Below, piece by piece: positions 51,053-60,376 of a DNA stretch of 64,000 nucleotides. A model generated the notes under the pieces. It saw only the letters and a program-made list of their open reading frames with translations. It had not been told where the DNA came from and did no database searches. Each line of letters begins with the position of its first letter. Position 1 is the stretch's first letter. The DNA comes from RYN-230 sp963768945 (lineage in GTDB: Bacteria; Actinomycetota; Actinomycetes; Streptosporangiales; Streptosporangiaceae), in assembly GCA_963768945.1 (NCBI GenBank), contig CAVYJW010000004.1, positions 1 through 64,000 of the forward strand, written 5' to 3'. The position numbers were made by a program, and so were the translations under genes.

Positions 51053-51730
51053 CTACCGCGGACCGACCGGGATGCTCTCCACCGCCAGGCGGGAGGGCGG
51101 GAGCCCGACCTTGTCCCGGATGGTCTGCTGGACCTGCTCCTTGCTGGGCCGGGAGTCCACCGTGATGACGTACTCCTTGCGGCGGAAGATGTCGAGCACG
51201 GGATTGGTCTTGTCGTGGTATTCGCGGAGCCGGACGGCGAGCGCCTCCTCGGTGTCATCCTCACGCCTGATCAACTCGCCGCCACACGCGTCACACCTCC
51301 CTTCGCTGGCCGGACTGTTGTCGATCAGGTTGTAGTCCAGCCCGCAGTTCGCGCACAGCCGCCGGGCGAGTACCCTGCGCGCCACCTCGCTGTCGGGCAG
51401 GTCGAGATGGATCACCCCGTCGAGGTCGTAGCTCTCCAGGAAGAACTCCGCCTGGCGCTCGTTGCGCGGGAAGCCGTCGATGATGAAGCCGTAGTTCCAG
51501 TCGTGCTCGCTCAGCCGTACCCCCACGACACCCTCGACGAGGTCGTCGCCGACCAGCAATCCGGCTGCCATCGTGCGCCTGATCTGTGCGCCGAGCTTCG
51601 TGTGGTGCTGCACGTTCCACCGGAAAATGTCCCCGACAGCGATGTGCTCGAGGTCGAACTCTTCGGCGAGCATCTTGGCGTGAGTTCCCTTGCCGCTGCC
51701 CTGGATGCCCATGATGACGTATTTCCGCAT
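51053..51730 (-). CDS. adk: Adenylate kinase with zinc-finger LID
   Basis: A 225-residue adenylate kinase. The P-loop is MGIQGSGKGTHAK (residues 7-19), NMP-binding GDIFRW and GFIIDGFPRNERQAEFF follow, and the LID has four Cys (CANCGLDYN and CDACGGELI, near residues 128 and 150) that should bind zinc. RREDDTEEALAVRL is the conserved LID end. It catalyses 2 ADP <-> ATP + AMP. It lies among glycogen genes, not in the ribosomal protein operon where the housekeeping adk is normally found, so it is probably a second copy. Minus strand and convergent with glgX. Confidence 0.88.
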   Translation of the reverse strand: MRKYVIMGIQGSGKGTHAKMLAEEFDLEHIAVGDIFRWNVQHHTKLGAQIRRTMAAGLLVGDDLVEGVVGVRLSEHDWNYGFIIDGFPRNERQAEFFLESYDLDGVIHLDLPDSEVARRVLARRLCANCGLDYNLIDNSPASEGRCDACGGELIRREDDTEEALAVRLREYHDKTNPVLDIFRRKEYVITVDSRPSKEQVQQTIRDKVGLPPSRLAVESIPVGPR

Positions 51731-51840
51731 ACAGCTAGCTTCGCATGAAACCGAGTCGTTGGCTCCCCTGGAGATCGCTAAGCTGCCCGGTTCCTGGAAC
51801 CGCGCCCCGCAGCAGGGTACCTTTGGAGCAGGTGGTCAAT

Positions 51841-52314
51841 ATGCGCAGATATCTTGTTGTCGCGAACCGGACCCTGCAACGCGCTGAGCTGCAGGAAGAA
51901 CTCCGCAAGCGGATCAGCGCGGGGCCCTGCTCCTTCTTCGTGCTGGTCCCGAACACGAAGGCCGCGCATTATGACGCCGTGGCGGCCGGTGGCGTCCTGC
52001 CCCAGGCGGGCATGTGGTGGTGGGTGACGGATTACGCTCCTCCCGCCACCGACGAGGAGGCGACCGCGCAGGCCCGGCAACGGCTCAGCCAGATGCTGGC
52101 TGGCCTCGCTGAGCTGGGCGTCCCGGTCCAGGGCGATCTCGGGAGTTCTAGCCCGCTCGACGCCATGGAGAAGACGCTCGCCGATCATCAGTTCGACGAG
52201 ATCATCGTGGCCACCCTGCCCCAGACCATCTCGCGCTGGCTCGGGTCCGATCTGCCTCATCAGGCCGAGCGCCGGTTCGGGCTGCCGGTGACGACCATCA
52301 TCTCGGAACGCTGA
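51841..52314 (+). CDS. Conserved hypothetical protein, UspA-like
   Basis: A 157-residue alpha/beta protein. MRRYLVVANRTL at the start and FDEIIVATLPQTISRWLGSDLPHQAERRFGLPVTTII at the end match the strand-helix pattern of universal stress protein-like proteins, where the final segment holds the nucleotide loop. A variable middle includes WWWVTDYAPPATDEEA. The exact role is unknown. ATG 51841 follows GGAGCAGGTGGTCAAT. It is divergent from the adenylate kinase gene. Confidence 0.6.
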   Translation: MRRYLVVANRTLQRAELQEELRKRISAGPCSFFVLVPNTKAAHYDAVAAGGVLPQAGMWWWVTDYAPPATDEEATAQARQRLSQMLAGLAELGVPVQGDLGSSSPLDAMEKTLADHQFDEIIVATLPQTISRWLGSDLPHQAERRFGLPVTTIISER

Positions 52315-52369
52315 CCTAGCCGGGGCATGGATGGTGGCCCCATGCGGATGAATCCCCGGCCATGTGGTG

Positions 52370-53644
52370 TCAGGTGCCCCGGAAGTTCGGCTGGCGCCTC
52401 TCGGCGAAGGCGTTGAGGCCTTCGAGATAGTCACTGCTGTCGTAAGCCTCCCGTCGCAACCCCTGGATACGCTCGTAGGTCTGCGCCGCGATGGGCTGGT
52501 AGTCAGTCAGCACACGCAGTTGTTCCTTGATGACTGCCATCGCCATGGGTGACTTCGTCGCTATCGTCGCGGCCAGCTCGAAGGTGAACGACTCGAGCTT
52601 GGCTGACCCCACCAGGTGGTTGACCAGCAGCCATTCCTTCGCCTTCTGGGCGTCGAGGGGCGCAGCGGTGAAGAACATCTCTTTGATGAGATTCATGGGC
52701 AGCCTGCCGACGAAGTGCAGCAGCCCGGTGGTGTTGTACGGCAGTCCCAGGTTCGCGGCGGTGATGGCGAACGACGCCGTCTCATCAGCGGTGATCAGGT
52801 CACAGCTGAGCACCAGGTCCAGCGCTCCGCCCCACACCGTGCCGTGCACCATGGCGATGACAGGTGCCGGGAAGGTGCGGATGGCGCGGAGTAGTCCTTC
52901 GAGATGGTCGTTGTAGCCCAGCGGGTCGCGGCGGCCCCGGGGAAGCTCGTCGATGTTATGGCCAGCAGACCAGACGTCCATTCCCGCCGCGGCGCGGAGC
53001 ACGACGGCCCGCGTACGCTGGGCTTGCATCCTCGCGAGCGCGGCGACGACACCACTTGCCATCCGTGCGCCGATAGCGTTGCGCTTCCGCTGGTCGTCAA
53101 GGACGATGATGCCCACGTCCCCGAGCACTTCGGTCCGGACGACGGCGCCCGCGAGGCCATCATCCACGGCCTGGGTGCCCGCGGTGCCCGCCTCACCACC
53201 TCCCCCGGTCACCGCGGGCTGCTGGCTCAACGGGCTATCTGCCCGGCTGGCCAGGGCCACGTAGGTACGGGCCAGCGCATCTTTCCCCGCCCCCAGAACG
53301 GCGTTCACGAGCCCGAGCGCCCCGACCCGCTGGTCGCCGGCGAGGGTGTCGGCCACACGGCGCCAGAGCACCTCCTCCAGGATGTTGAATGCCTCCTGGG
53401 CCCCGGCAAGGTCGGCGCCGGCGGCGAAACGGTCCGCCGCGATCTGCTGAGACGGCATGATGATCGAGTCGGCGCTGCCCTCGTGCACGCACCGCAGGAC
53501 GAGCTTGAACAGATGCTGCACGTCACGACGGCGCCGCTCCAGGCTGGATGGATCATGGTGTGCTTGATCGCGTCGCTCGAGCGAGGCGATCACCTCGCTG
53601 ACTACCTCGTCCTGTGCGCTGGCGAGGACTGCCGATGTCTCCAT
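52370..53644 (-). CDS. scpB: Methylmalonyl-CoA decarboxylase-like crotonase with N-terminal helical domain
   Basis: A 424-residue two-part protein. Residues about 165-424 are a crotonase; VHGTVWGGALDLVLSCDLITADE, ITAANLGLPYNTTGLLHF and the C-terminal YDSSDYLEGLNAFAERRQPNF are close to E. coli methylmalonyl-CoA decarboxylase (ScpB/YgfG), and SAGHNIDELPRG supplies the active-site His loop. Residues 1-150 (FAAGADLAGAQEAFNILEEVLWRRV) form a helical domain resembling the N-terminal sensory module of RsbR-type or RsbRD proteins, which I have not seen fused to ScpB. The reaction may remove methylmalonyl- or ethylmalonyl-CoA as a side product, which fits the nearby ethylmalonyl-CoA genes. Confidence 0.72.
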   Translation of the reverse strand: METSAVLASAQDEVVSEVIASLERRDQAHHDPSSLERRRRDVQHLFKLVLRCVHEGSADSIIMPSQQIAADRFAAGADLAGAQEAFNILEEVLWRRVADTLAGDQRVGALGLVNAVLGAGKDALARTYVALASRADSPLSQQPAVTGGGGEAGTAGTQAVDDGLAGAVVRTEVLGDVGIIVLDDQRKRNAIGARMASGVVAALARMQAQRTRAVVLRAAAGMDVWSAGHNIDELPRGRRDPLGYNDHLEGLLRAIRTFPAPVIAMVHGTVWGGALDLVLSCDLITADETASFAITAANLGLPYNTTGLLHFVGRLPMNLIKEMFFTAAPLDAQKAKEWLLVNHLVGSAKLESFTFELAATIATKSPMAMAVIKEQLRVLTDYQPIAAQTYERIQGLRREAYDSSDYLEGLNAFAERRQPNFRGT

Positions 53645-53886
53645 GAAGCGCTACCTCCGTTCCCTGACAGCCTGCGCCTGCCCGCGCGCTCAGGGAAGGC
53701 ACCGCGCCCAGGAAAGACAAGAGTGGCTGCACCAGCAACCGGGATAATGTGGCGGACCCGCCAAGATCATCCTAATCTGGCCATCCGCCGGCTGCATGCT
53801 GTGCCTGCTTTTGATGATTGGTTCCGGGACGGGCAGACTGGGGGGGTCGGCGTGCGCCTGTAGTCGCCGGGTGGGAGGGGACGGGT

Positions 53887-56145
53887 ATGAGCTCAACGGT
53901 TTATTCCGGCCAGGTGGTGGACGGCGCGGACCTCGAGCGCCTGGTCACTGGCCAGCACCATGATCCGCACCATCTGCTGGGCGCTCACCCGGCACAGGAC
54001 GGTGAGGGCCGCGACTGTGTGGTGATCCGCGGGTGGCGTCCTGGCGCGGTCGGCATGGTCCTCCTCGCCGGTGACCAGCGGATCGAGATGGGCAGCCTGC
54101 ACCCCGCTGGGCTGTTCGCCGGGATAGTGGAGGGCCGGGGGATCCCGGATTACCAGCTGGAGGTGAGCTATCCAGATGGTGTCGTGGTGGTGATCGATGA
54201 TCCCTACCGGTATTGGCCCACGCTCGGGCAACTAGACCTTCACCTGCTGGCCGAGGGCAGGCACGAGGGGTTGTGGCGGCATCTCGGGGCGCAGGTGCGA
54301 GAGCATCAGGGTGCGTCGGGCACGTCGTTCGCGGTGTGGGCGCCAGGCGCCCGGGCGGTGCGGGTTGTTGGTGACTTCAACGGCTGGGACGGCCGCCTTC
54401 ACCCGATGAGGGTGCTGGGCAGCTCAGGGGTCTGGGAGATCTTCCTGCCCGGGGCCGGCCCTGGCGCACACTACAAGTTCGAGGTGGTGGGCCAGGACGG
54501 GCAGCTGAGTCTGCGCGCGGATCCATTCGCGTTCGCCACCGAGGTGCCGCCGGCGACGGCCAGTATTGTCACGCGGAGCACGTACGAATGGCACGACGCG
54601 GCATGGTTCGTTCGACCGGGAAACCACCGACCTGCTGCATGCTCCGGTGTCGGTGTACGAGTGCCACCTGGGCTCGTGGCGGCTGACCCAGGACGCCGAT
54701 GGCGGGTGGCGGCCCCTCACCTACCGCGAGGCGGCTGAGGTTCTGCCGGGGTACCTCAGCGACCTCGGTTTCACCCACGTTGAGTTCCTCCCGATCGCGG
54801 AGCACCCGTTCTCCGGTTCCTGGGGTTATCAGGTGACCGGGTTCTACGCGCCGACGGCACGGCACGGGACCCCCGACGACTTCCGCTATCTGGTTCGACC
54901 GGTTGCACCAGGCAGGCATCGGGGTTCTCGTTGACTGGGTTGCCGGGCATTTCCCCAAGGACGACTGGGCGCTGGCCCGCTTCGACGGCACGGGGCTGTA
55001 CGAGCACGCCGATCCCCGCCTGGGCGAGCACCCCGACTGGGGCACGCTGGTGTTCAACTACGGGCGGCACGAGGTCCGGAACTTCCTGCTCGCCAACGCG
55101 CTGTTCTGGATCGAGGAATTCCATGTCGATGGCCTGCGCGTGGATGCGGTTGCCTCGATGCTCTACCTCGATTATTCGCGCAAAGAGGGCGAGTGGGTCA
55201 CCAACCGTTTCGGCGGCCGGGAAAACCTGGAAGCCATCGAATTCGTCAAGGAATCCAACGAAGTGGTCTACCGCCACCACCCCTCGGTCATGATGGTCGC
55301 CGAGGAGTTCGACCTCCTGGCCGGCCGTCTCCCGCCCCACCTACCTAGGCGGGCTCGGTTTCGGGTTCAAATGGAACATGGGGTGGATGCACGATACTTT
55401 GGAGTATTTCGCCAAGGACCCGGTGCACCGTCGCTTTCACCATCACGAACTCACGTTCGCCCTGCTGTACGCGTTCAGCGAGAACTTCATGCTGCCGCTG
55501 AGCCACGACGAGGTCGCACACGGAAAGGGATCGTTGCTCGGCAAAATGCCAGGCAGTCGCTGGCAGCAGTTCGCGAACCTGCGCGCGCTGCTGACCTGGA
55601 TGTGGGCCCATCCCGGCCGGCCGCTTTTGTTCATGGGCGGTGAGATCGCCCAGAACGACGAATGGCGGCACGACGGCAGTATCGACTGGCACCTCCTTGA
55701 CTACCCTGAGCACGCCGGAGTGCAGGCACTAGTCCGCGCGCTCAACACCGTGTACCGCCGCGAGCCCGCATTGTGGGAGCAGGATTTCGACTGGCCCGGA
55801 TTCCGCTGGATCAATCCCAACGACTCAGAGAACAGCGTGCTGTCATTTCTCCGATTCCCGGTCACCGGTGGGCGTCCCGTCGCCTGCGTCGCGAATCTCA
55901 CACCGGTGCCCCGCCACGACTACCGCATCGGGCTCCCGCTGCCGGGGCGCTGGGTGGAAATCCTCAACTCCGACAGCGCGGAGTTCGGCGGCAGCAACAT
56001 CCTCGTCGGCACCGTCACCGCCGGGCCCACCGCCTGGAACGACCTCGACTACTCCGCCACGCTCACGCTCCCGCCCCTCGGCGTCCTCTGGCTCGCCCAT
56101 GAGCCCGAGACCAGCCTGCCCGCCGCGCCAAGCCCGCCACTATGA
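53887..56145 (+). pseudogene. glgB: Glycogen branching enzyme GlgB, three frameshifts
   Basis: The N-terminus (HHDPHHLLGAHP, then FAVWAPGARAVRVVGDFNGW) and the rest (HAPVSVYECHLGSW, GYQVTGFYAPTARHGTPDDFRYL, DGLRVDAVASMLYLDY with the nucleophile Asp, VMMVAEE with the acid Glu, GMGWMHDT-like KWNMGWMHDTLEYF) cover a full GlgB of about 750 residues. The frame breaks at three points: a 4-base TTCG duplication at 54606-54613, one extra T at 54893-54899 (GGTTCGACC for the expected GGTCGACC), and one extra T at 55307-55313 (GAGTTCGACC for GAGTCGACC). Together they add six bases, so the last segment returns to the initial frame, but stop codons in between prevent a full protein. Either an assembly artefact at TCGACC sites or a decaying gene. 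Confidence 0.9.
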
Positions 56146-56169
56146 GGCGCTGACCACCGCCGATGAGCT

Positions 56170-56205
56170 CCCCCGGCTGTGGCGGATCGCCGCCACAGCC
56201 GGGGG
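56170..56205. terminator. Bidirectional terminator between glgB and the CBM48 gene
   Basis: CCCCCGGCTGTGGCGG-ATCG-CCGCCACAGCCGGGGG is a perfect 16-base-pair stem with a 4-base loop. It lies 24 bases after the glgB stop and 30 bases past the stop of the convergent CBM48 gene, so it can terminate both. No T-run is visible. Confidence 0.75.
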
Positions 56206-56235
56206 TGGCGCGCGCGGGCCGCTGGCGGCCCGGGA

Positions 56236-56517
56236 TCAGACCGCGATGCTGGCGCCCTGGCCGTCCCGAGCGGGGGCGGTTTCGTCGTCGAACCATACCC
56301 CGCCGTCGGCCAGGTAACGGAAGTGCAGCATGCTGCCGGCCTTGACGGTCACGGCAGCGCTCCGGGTGCCGTTGGCCCGCCGCCGCAGTGGATGGGCCAG
56401 CGGATCCCAGTCGTTGAAATTACCCACCACGGACACGGCTCCGCAGGGCTCATCGGCGGACAGTGCGAAGGTGACGCGGACAGTGCCGTTACGTCCGGGC
56501 TTAGTTGTCTTGATCAA
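56236..56517 (-). CDS. Small CBM48/isoamylase-N-terminal domain protein
   Basis: A 93-residue single-domain protein: GTVRVTFALSADEPCGAVSVVGNFNDWDPLAHPLRRRANGTRSAAVTV followed by LHFRYLADGGVWFDDE (residues about 10-75) is a glycogen-binding early-set domain like the one in GlgB and isoamylases. Such stand-alone proteins are common in actinomycetes and may bind glycogen or adjust enzyme activity. TTG 56517 with GGAGAGA just upstream is the likely start; an ATG at 56547 or an even longer N-terminus is possible. Separated from glgB by the terminator. Confidence 0.7.
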   Translation of the reverse strand: MIKTTKPGRNGTVRVTFALSADEPCGAVSVVGNFNDWDPLAHPLRRRANGTRSAAVTVKAGSMLHFRYLADGGVWFDDETAPARDGQGASIAV

Positions 56518-56913
56518 CTGATCTCTCCACTCCGGGCACTCAGCCATCCTGATCGGAACAATTATCCCGAATTTACGCGCGCCGTCACTCATGTCGCCGT
56601 AAAAGGCCCGGCGTGTCGCCGTCGGGGAGGCCATCACCGCTGGTCAGGCGCGGTCCACGGTTGCCGCGTGCGTTCATCTCACCGAAAGCGCATGCGGGCG
56701 CCCGGCCGCCGCGCAGGTGGCTCGGGCGGCAACCCGCTGACCGAGTACCTCATGCGCCACTGCAATACCGCGCGACACACCGGACGCTGAACCAAAGCCC
56801 CGCCAGGCTGTCATCTCCACTAACCGAAGGCACGATGGCCGCGTCCTACGGCAGAAATGCCGGGGACCACTCGCAGCGCTGATATCTGTTCCGCTGAGTT
56901 GACGGCTGCGGAA
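56518..56913. other. Gap without recognised gene
   Basis: About 396 bases between the CBM48 gene and the second glgX. I find no protein with family similarity on either strand, no clear repeat and no RNA gene. It may contain the promoter of the minus-strand CBM48 gene and the 3' end signals of glgX2. Confidence 0.4.
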
Positions 56914-59013
56914 TTACCCCTGCCGCTGGAGGACTACGACGGAGCGCCCGGCCACCAGGCGAACCTGGCCACCTTTGAGGGCTTTCCTCCTCCGGCCGGG
57001 GGCCGAGGTGTCAAGAATCGGTTCCCACCACTCGGCCCATTGTGTGGGTAGCGTCCACCTGATCGCCTTATGGTGAGCGTTGAACAATAGCAGAAGGGAA
57101 TCGTCAGTAACCCGCTGACCACGATGGTCGCGGTCTTCGATCGCCTGGCCGTTGAGGAAGAGGCCGACCGATAGGGCAAGCCCGGCGCCCCAGTCGTCGT
57201 CGCTCATTTCGGACCCGTCGGGTTTGCACCAGCCAAGCTCGACGGAGCCTCGAACCGTGCGGCCCTGGGCGTAGCGCCGCCGGCGCAGCACGGGATGCGC
57301 CCGCCGCAACGCGATGAGGTCGCGGGTAAAGCCAAGCAGCTCCGCGTCGATCCCTCCCCAGTCTTGCCACGAGGTCTCGTTGTCCTGGCAGTAGGCGTTG
57401 TTGTTCCCGCCCTGGGTGCGCCCGGACTCGTCCCCGCCCAGCAGCATCGTGGCCCCCTGGGAGAGCAGCAGGGCCGCCAGGAAGTTGCGCTGTTGCTTGC
57501 GCCGCAACCCGAGGACGGCTTGGTTGCCTGTGTCGCCCTCAGCGCCGCAGTTCCAGGAGCGGTTGTGGCTCTCGCCGTCGGCGCCGCCTTCCCCGTTGGC
57601 GTCGTTGTGCTTCTCGTTGTACGAGACCAGGTCGCGCAGAGTGAAGCCGTCGTGGGCGGTGATGAAGTTGACGCTGGCCCCTGGGTGGCGGGTGTCGGCC
57701 TGGTACAGGTCGGAACTACCGGTCAGGCGGCTGGCGAACTCGCCAAGGGTGGCGGGCTGGCCACGCCAGAAGTCCCGCACGGTATCGCGGTAACGGCCGT
57801 TCCACTCCGACCACAGGGCAGGGAAGTTGCCCACCTGGTAGCCACCTTCGCCGAGGTCCCACGGCTCGGCAATGAGCTTGACCTGTGAGACGACCGGGTC
57901 CTGCTGGATGAGGTCGAAGAAAGCGGCGAGACGATCAACCTCGTGGAACTGGCGGGCCAGGGTGGCGGCCAGGTCAAAACGGAACCCGTTGACGTGCATC
58001 TGAGTCACCCAATAGCGCAGCGAGTCCATGATGAGCTGAAGGGTGTGCGGGTGCCGCACGTTCAGGCTATTCCCTGTCCCTGTCGTGTCGTAGTAGAAGC
58101 GCCGATCGTCGGCGACCAGGCGGTAGTAGGCCGCGTTATCGATTCCTTTCATCGAGAGAACAGGGCCCAGGTGGCTGCCCTCGGCCGTGTGGTTGTAGAC
58201 CACGTCGAGGATGACCTCGATACCTGCCTCGTGCAGGGCCCGGACCATCGCCTTGAACTCGGCGACCTGCTCGCCGCGCTGGCCTCTGGCGGCGTATTCA
58301 TTGTGCGGGGCTAGAAAGCCGATCGAGTTGTAACCCCAGTAGTTCCGCAGCCCCCGCTGGACCAGGAGGGCGTCGTGCACGAACTGATGGACGGGGAGTA
58401 GTTCCACCGCGGTAATGCCAAGCCTGGTGAGGTATTCGATTGCCGCGGGGTGCGCCAGGCCAGCGTAGGTTCCCCGCTGCGCCTCGGGGATGCCGGGATG
58501 CCTGGCAGTGAAGCCCTTGACGTGCAGTTCGTAGATGACCGACTCCTGCAGCGGGACATCTGGGGGCCGGTCGTTACCCCAGTCGAAGAACGGGTTGTGG
58601 ACTACTGCCTTCGGCACATGGGCCGCGCTGTCGTCGTCGTTGCGTGAGGTGTCGTCACCGAAGGTGTACGGGAAGCAGGCCTGATCCCAGTTGACCTGGC
58701 CTTCGATCGCTTTCGCGTAGGGGTCGAGAAGCAGCTTGGCAGGGTTGCAGCGCTGGCCTTTGTCTGGCGCCCACGGCCCGCTCACCCGGTAGCCGTAGCG
58801 TTGCCCGGGCGTCACGTTCGGCAGGTAGGCATGCCAGCAGAAGGCTTCGACTTCCTCTAGCCAGACCCGCTGCTCGCGGCCGTCGTTGTCGAAGAGGCAG
58901 AGTTCGACCGCTTCTGCAACCTCGGAGAACAACGAGAAGTTCGTTCCAGCACCGTCGTAAGCCGCGCCGAGGGGGTAGGGGCGACCTGGCCAGATTTCGA
59001 TGGCCTCGCTCAT
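56914..59013 (-). CDS. glgX: Glycogen debranching enzyme GlgX (copy 2)
   Basis: A 699-residue GH13 isoamylase-type enzyme, clearly paralogous to copy 1 (PYPLGAAYDGAGTNFSLFSE, ESVIYELHVKGFTARHPG, DVVYNHTAEGSHLGPVLS). The nucleophile Asp lies in NGFRFDLAATL near residue 346 and the acid Glu in LIAEPWDLG near 379. It ends with SVVVLQRQG. Two GlgX in one neighbourhood in opposite orientation suggests duplication and specialisation for different chain lengths or growth phases. ATG at 59013. Upstream on the minus strand lies the acyl-CoA dehydrogenase gene with a 63-base gap. Confidence 0.93.
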   Translation of the reverse strand: MSEAIEIWPGRPYPLGAAYDGAGTNFSLFSEVAEAVELCLFDNDGREQRVWLEEVEAFCWHAYLPNVTPGQRYGYRVSGPWAPDKGQRCNPAKLLLDPYAKAIEGQVNWDQACFPYTFGDDTSRNDDDSAAHVPKAVVHNPFFDWGNDRPPDVPLQESVIYELHVKGFTARHPGIPEAQRGTYAGLAHPAAIEYLTRLGITAVELLPVHQFVHDALLVQRGLRNYWGYNSIGFLAPHNEYAARGQRGEQVAEFKAMVRALHEAGIEVILDVVYNHTAEGSHLGPVLSMKGIDNAAYYRLVADDRRFYYDTTGTGNSLNVRHPHTLQLIMDSLRYWVTQMHVNGFRFDLAATLARQFHEVDRLAAFFDLIQQDPVVSQVKLIAEPWDLGEGGYQVGNFPALWSEWNGRYRDTVRDFWRGQPATLGEFASRLTGSSDLYQADTRHPGASVNFITAHDGFTLRDLVSYNEKHNDANGEGGADGESHNRSWNCGAEGDTGNQAVLGLRRKQQRNFLAALLLSQGATMLLGGDESGRTQGGNNNAYCQDNETSWQDWGGIDAELLGFTRDLIALRRAHPVLRRRRYAQGRTVRGSVELGWCKPDGSEMSDDDWGAGLALSVGLFLNGQAIEDRDHRGQRVTDDSLLLLFNAHHKAIRWTLPTQWAEWWEPILDTSAPGRRRKALKGGQVRLVAGRSVVVLQRQG

Positions 59014-59076
59014 ATGGGGCTGAGTCCGTCCGTTCGAGGGGATCGCAAGCGACGAGACAGGACCATGCGCAGTGGT

Positions 59077-60300
59077 TCAGTCGGCGATCCGGTACTCCTC
59101 CAGCAGTCGGCGGCTCACGATCATCTTCTGGATCTCCGCAGTACCTTCACCGATAAGCAGCATCGGAGCCTCCCGGTACAGACGCTCGATCTCGTACTCC
59201 TTGGAGTAGCCGTAGCCGCCGTGGATGCGGAAAGAGTCCTCCACGACCTCCTTGCCGTACTCGGACGCGAGGTACTTGGCCATGCCGGCTTCAAGGTCGT
59301 TCCGGTAACCGGAGTCCTTCTTGCGGGCCGCCATCACCATCATCTGGTGGGCCGCCTCGACCTTGGTGGCCATCTCGGCCAGCTTGAACTGGATCGCCTG
59401 ATGCTGGGAGATTGGCACGCCGAAGGCGTGCCGCCGCTGCGCGTAGGCTATGCCCAGCTCGAAGGCACGGAGGGCGAGTCCGCAGCCGCGGGCGGCGACA
59501 TTGACCCGGCCGACTTCGACGCCGTCCATCATCTGATAGAAGCCCTGGCCGGTGGGGCCACCGAGCACTCTGTCGGCGGGGATCCGGACGTCCTGCAGGA
59601 TGAGCTCGGTGGTGTCGACACCCTTGTAACCCATCTTCTCGATCTTCCCCGGCACGGTCAGGCCCGGCACCTTCGCGTTGGCGCCGAAGCCCGGCTCCTT
59701 CTCGATCAGGAAGGTGGTCATGTTCCGGTGCGGCGCGTCGTGGCCGTCATCGGTCCGGCAGAGCACGGCTACCAGGCTTGAGGTGGCCCCGTTGGTCAGC
59801 CACATCTTCTGGCCGTTGATCACGTAGTGGTCCCCATCCGCCTCCCCTTCCCCCTTCACCCGCACCGCCTTGGTGCGTAGCGCCGAGACGTCCGAGCCCA
59901 TGCCCGGCTCTGACATGGAGAAGGCGCCGGTTACCTCGCCTGCCGACATGCGGGGCAGGAAGTAGCCCTTCTGTTCCTGGGTGCCATGCTGGGCGATCAT
60001 GTGCGCGACGATGAAATGGGTGTTGACGATGCCTGACACCGACATCCACCCCCGGGCGATCTCCTCCACAACCAGCGCGTAGATGAGCAGCGACTCCCCG
60101 AGACCGCCGTACTCCTCAGGGATGGTCAGCCCGAACAGGCCCAGCTGCTTCATCCCGTTGACGATCTGGGTGGGGTACTCGTCTTTGTGCTCCAGTTCGT
60201 TGGCGACCGGGATGATTTCCTTGTCCACGAAGTCCCGCACCGTGGCCAGGATGTCCCGCTGGATCTCGGTCAGGCCCTCGGTCTGTGCCAGGCGTGCCAT
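59077..60300 (-). CDS. mcd: Acyl-CoA dehydrogenase, probable methylsuccinyl-CoA dehydrogenase
   Basis: A 407-residue flavin-dependent acyl-CoA dehydrogenase. GAFSMSEPGMGSDVSALRT and QKMWLTNG are family signatures 1; RRHAFGVPISQHQAIQFKLAEM and the EGTAEIQKMIVSR end with the catalytic Glu region. Its place after ecm-mcl-mch in a minus-strand operon is the order found for the ethylmalonyl-CoA pathway in Streptomyces (ccr-meaA-citE-like-mch-mcd), where it oxidises (2S)-methylsuccinyl-CoA to mesaconyl-CoA. By sequence alone it could also be a general short-chain enzyme; the assignment rests on context. The stop is 63 bases upstream of glgX2. Confidence 0.8.
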   Translation of the reverse strand: MARLAQTEGLTEIQRDILATVRDFVDKEIIPVANELEHKDEYPTQIVNGMKQLGLFGLTIPEEYGGLGESLLIYALVVEEIARGWMSVSGIVNTHFIVAHMIAQHGTQEQKGYFLPRMSAGEVTGAFSMSEPGMGSDVSALRTKAVRVKGEGEADGDHYVINGQKMWLTNGATSSLVAVLCRTDDGHDAPHRNMTTFLIEKEPGFGANAKVPGLTVPGKIEKMGYKGVDTTELILQDVRIPADRVLGGPTGQGFYQMMDGVEVGRVNVAARGCGLALRAFELGIAYAQRRHAFGVPISQHQAIQFKLAEMATKVEAAHQMMVMAARKKDSGYRNDLEAGMAKYLASEYGKEVVEDSFRIHGGYGYSKEYEIERLYREAPMLLIGEGTAEIQKMIVSRRLLEEYRIAD

Positions 60301-60376
60301 GGCGCGGCTCCGTATCTCCGGGTAGGAAGAAAGCTGTGTGGATGTGGGGGACGGCGGGGCTGAAGGGGCGAGGGGG

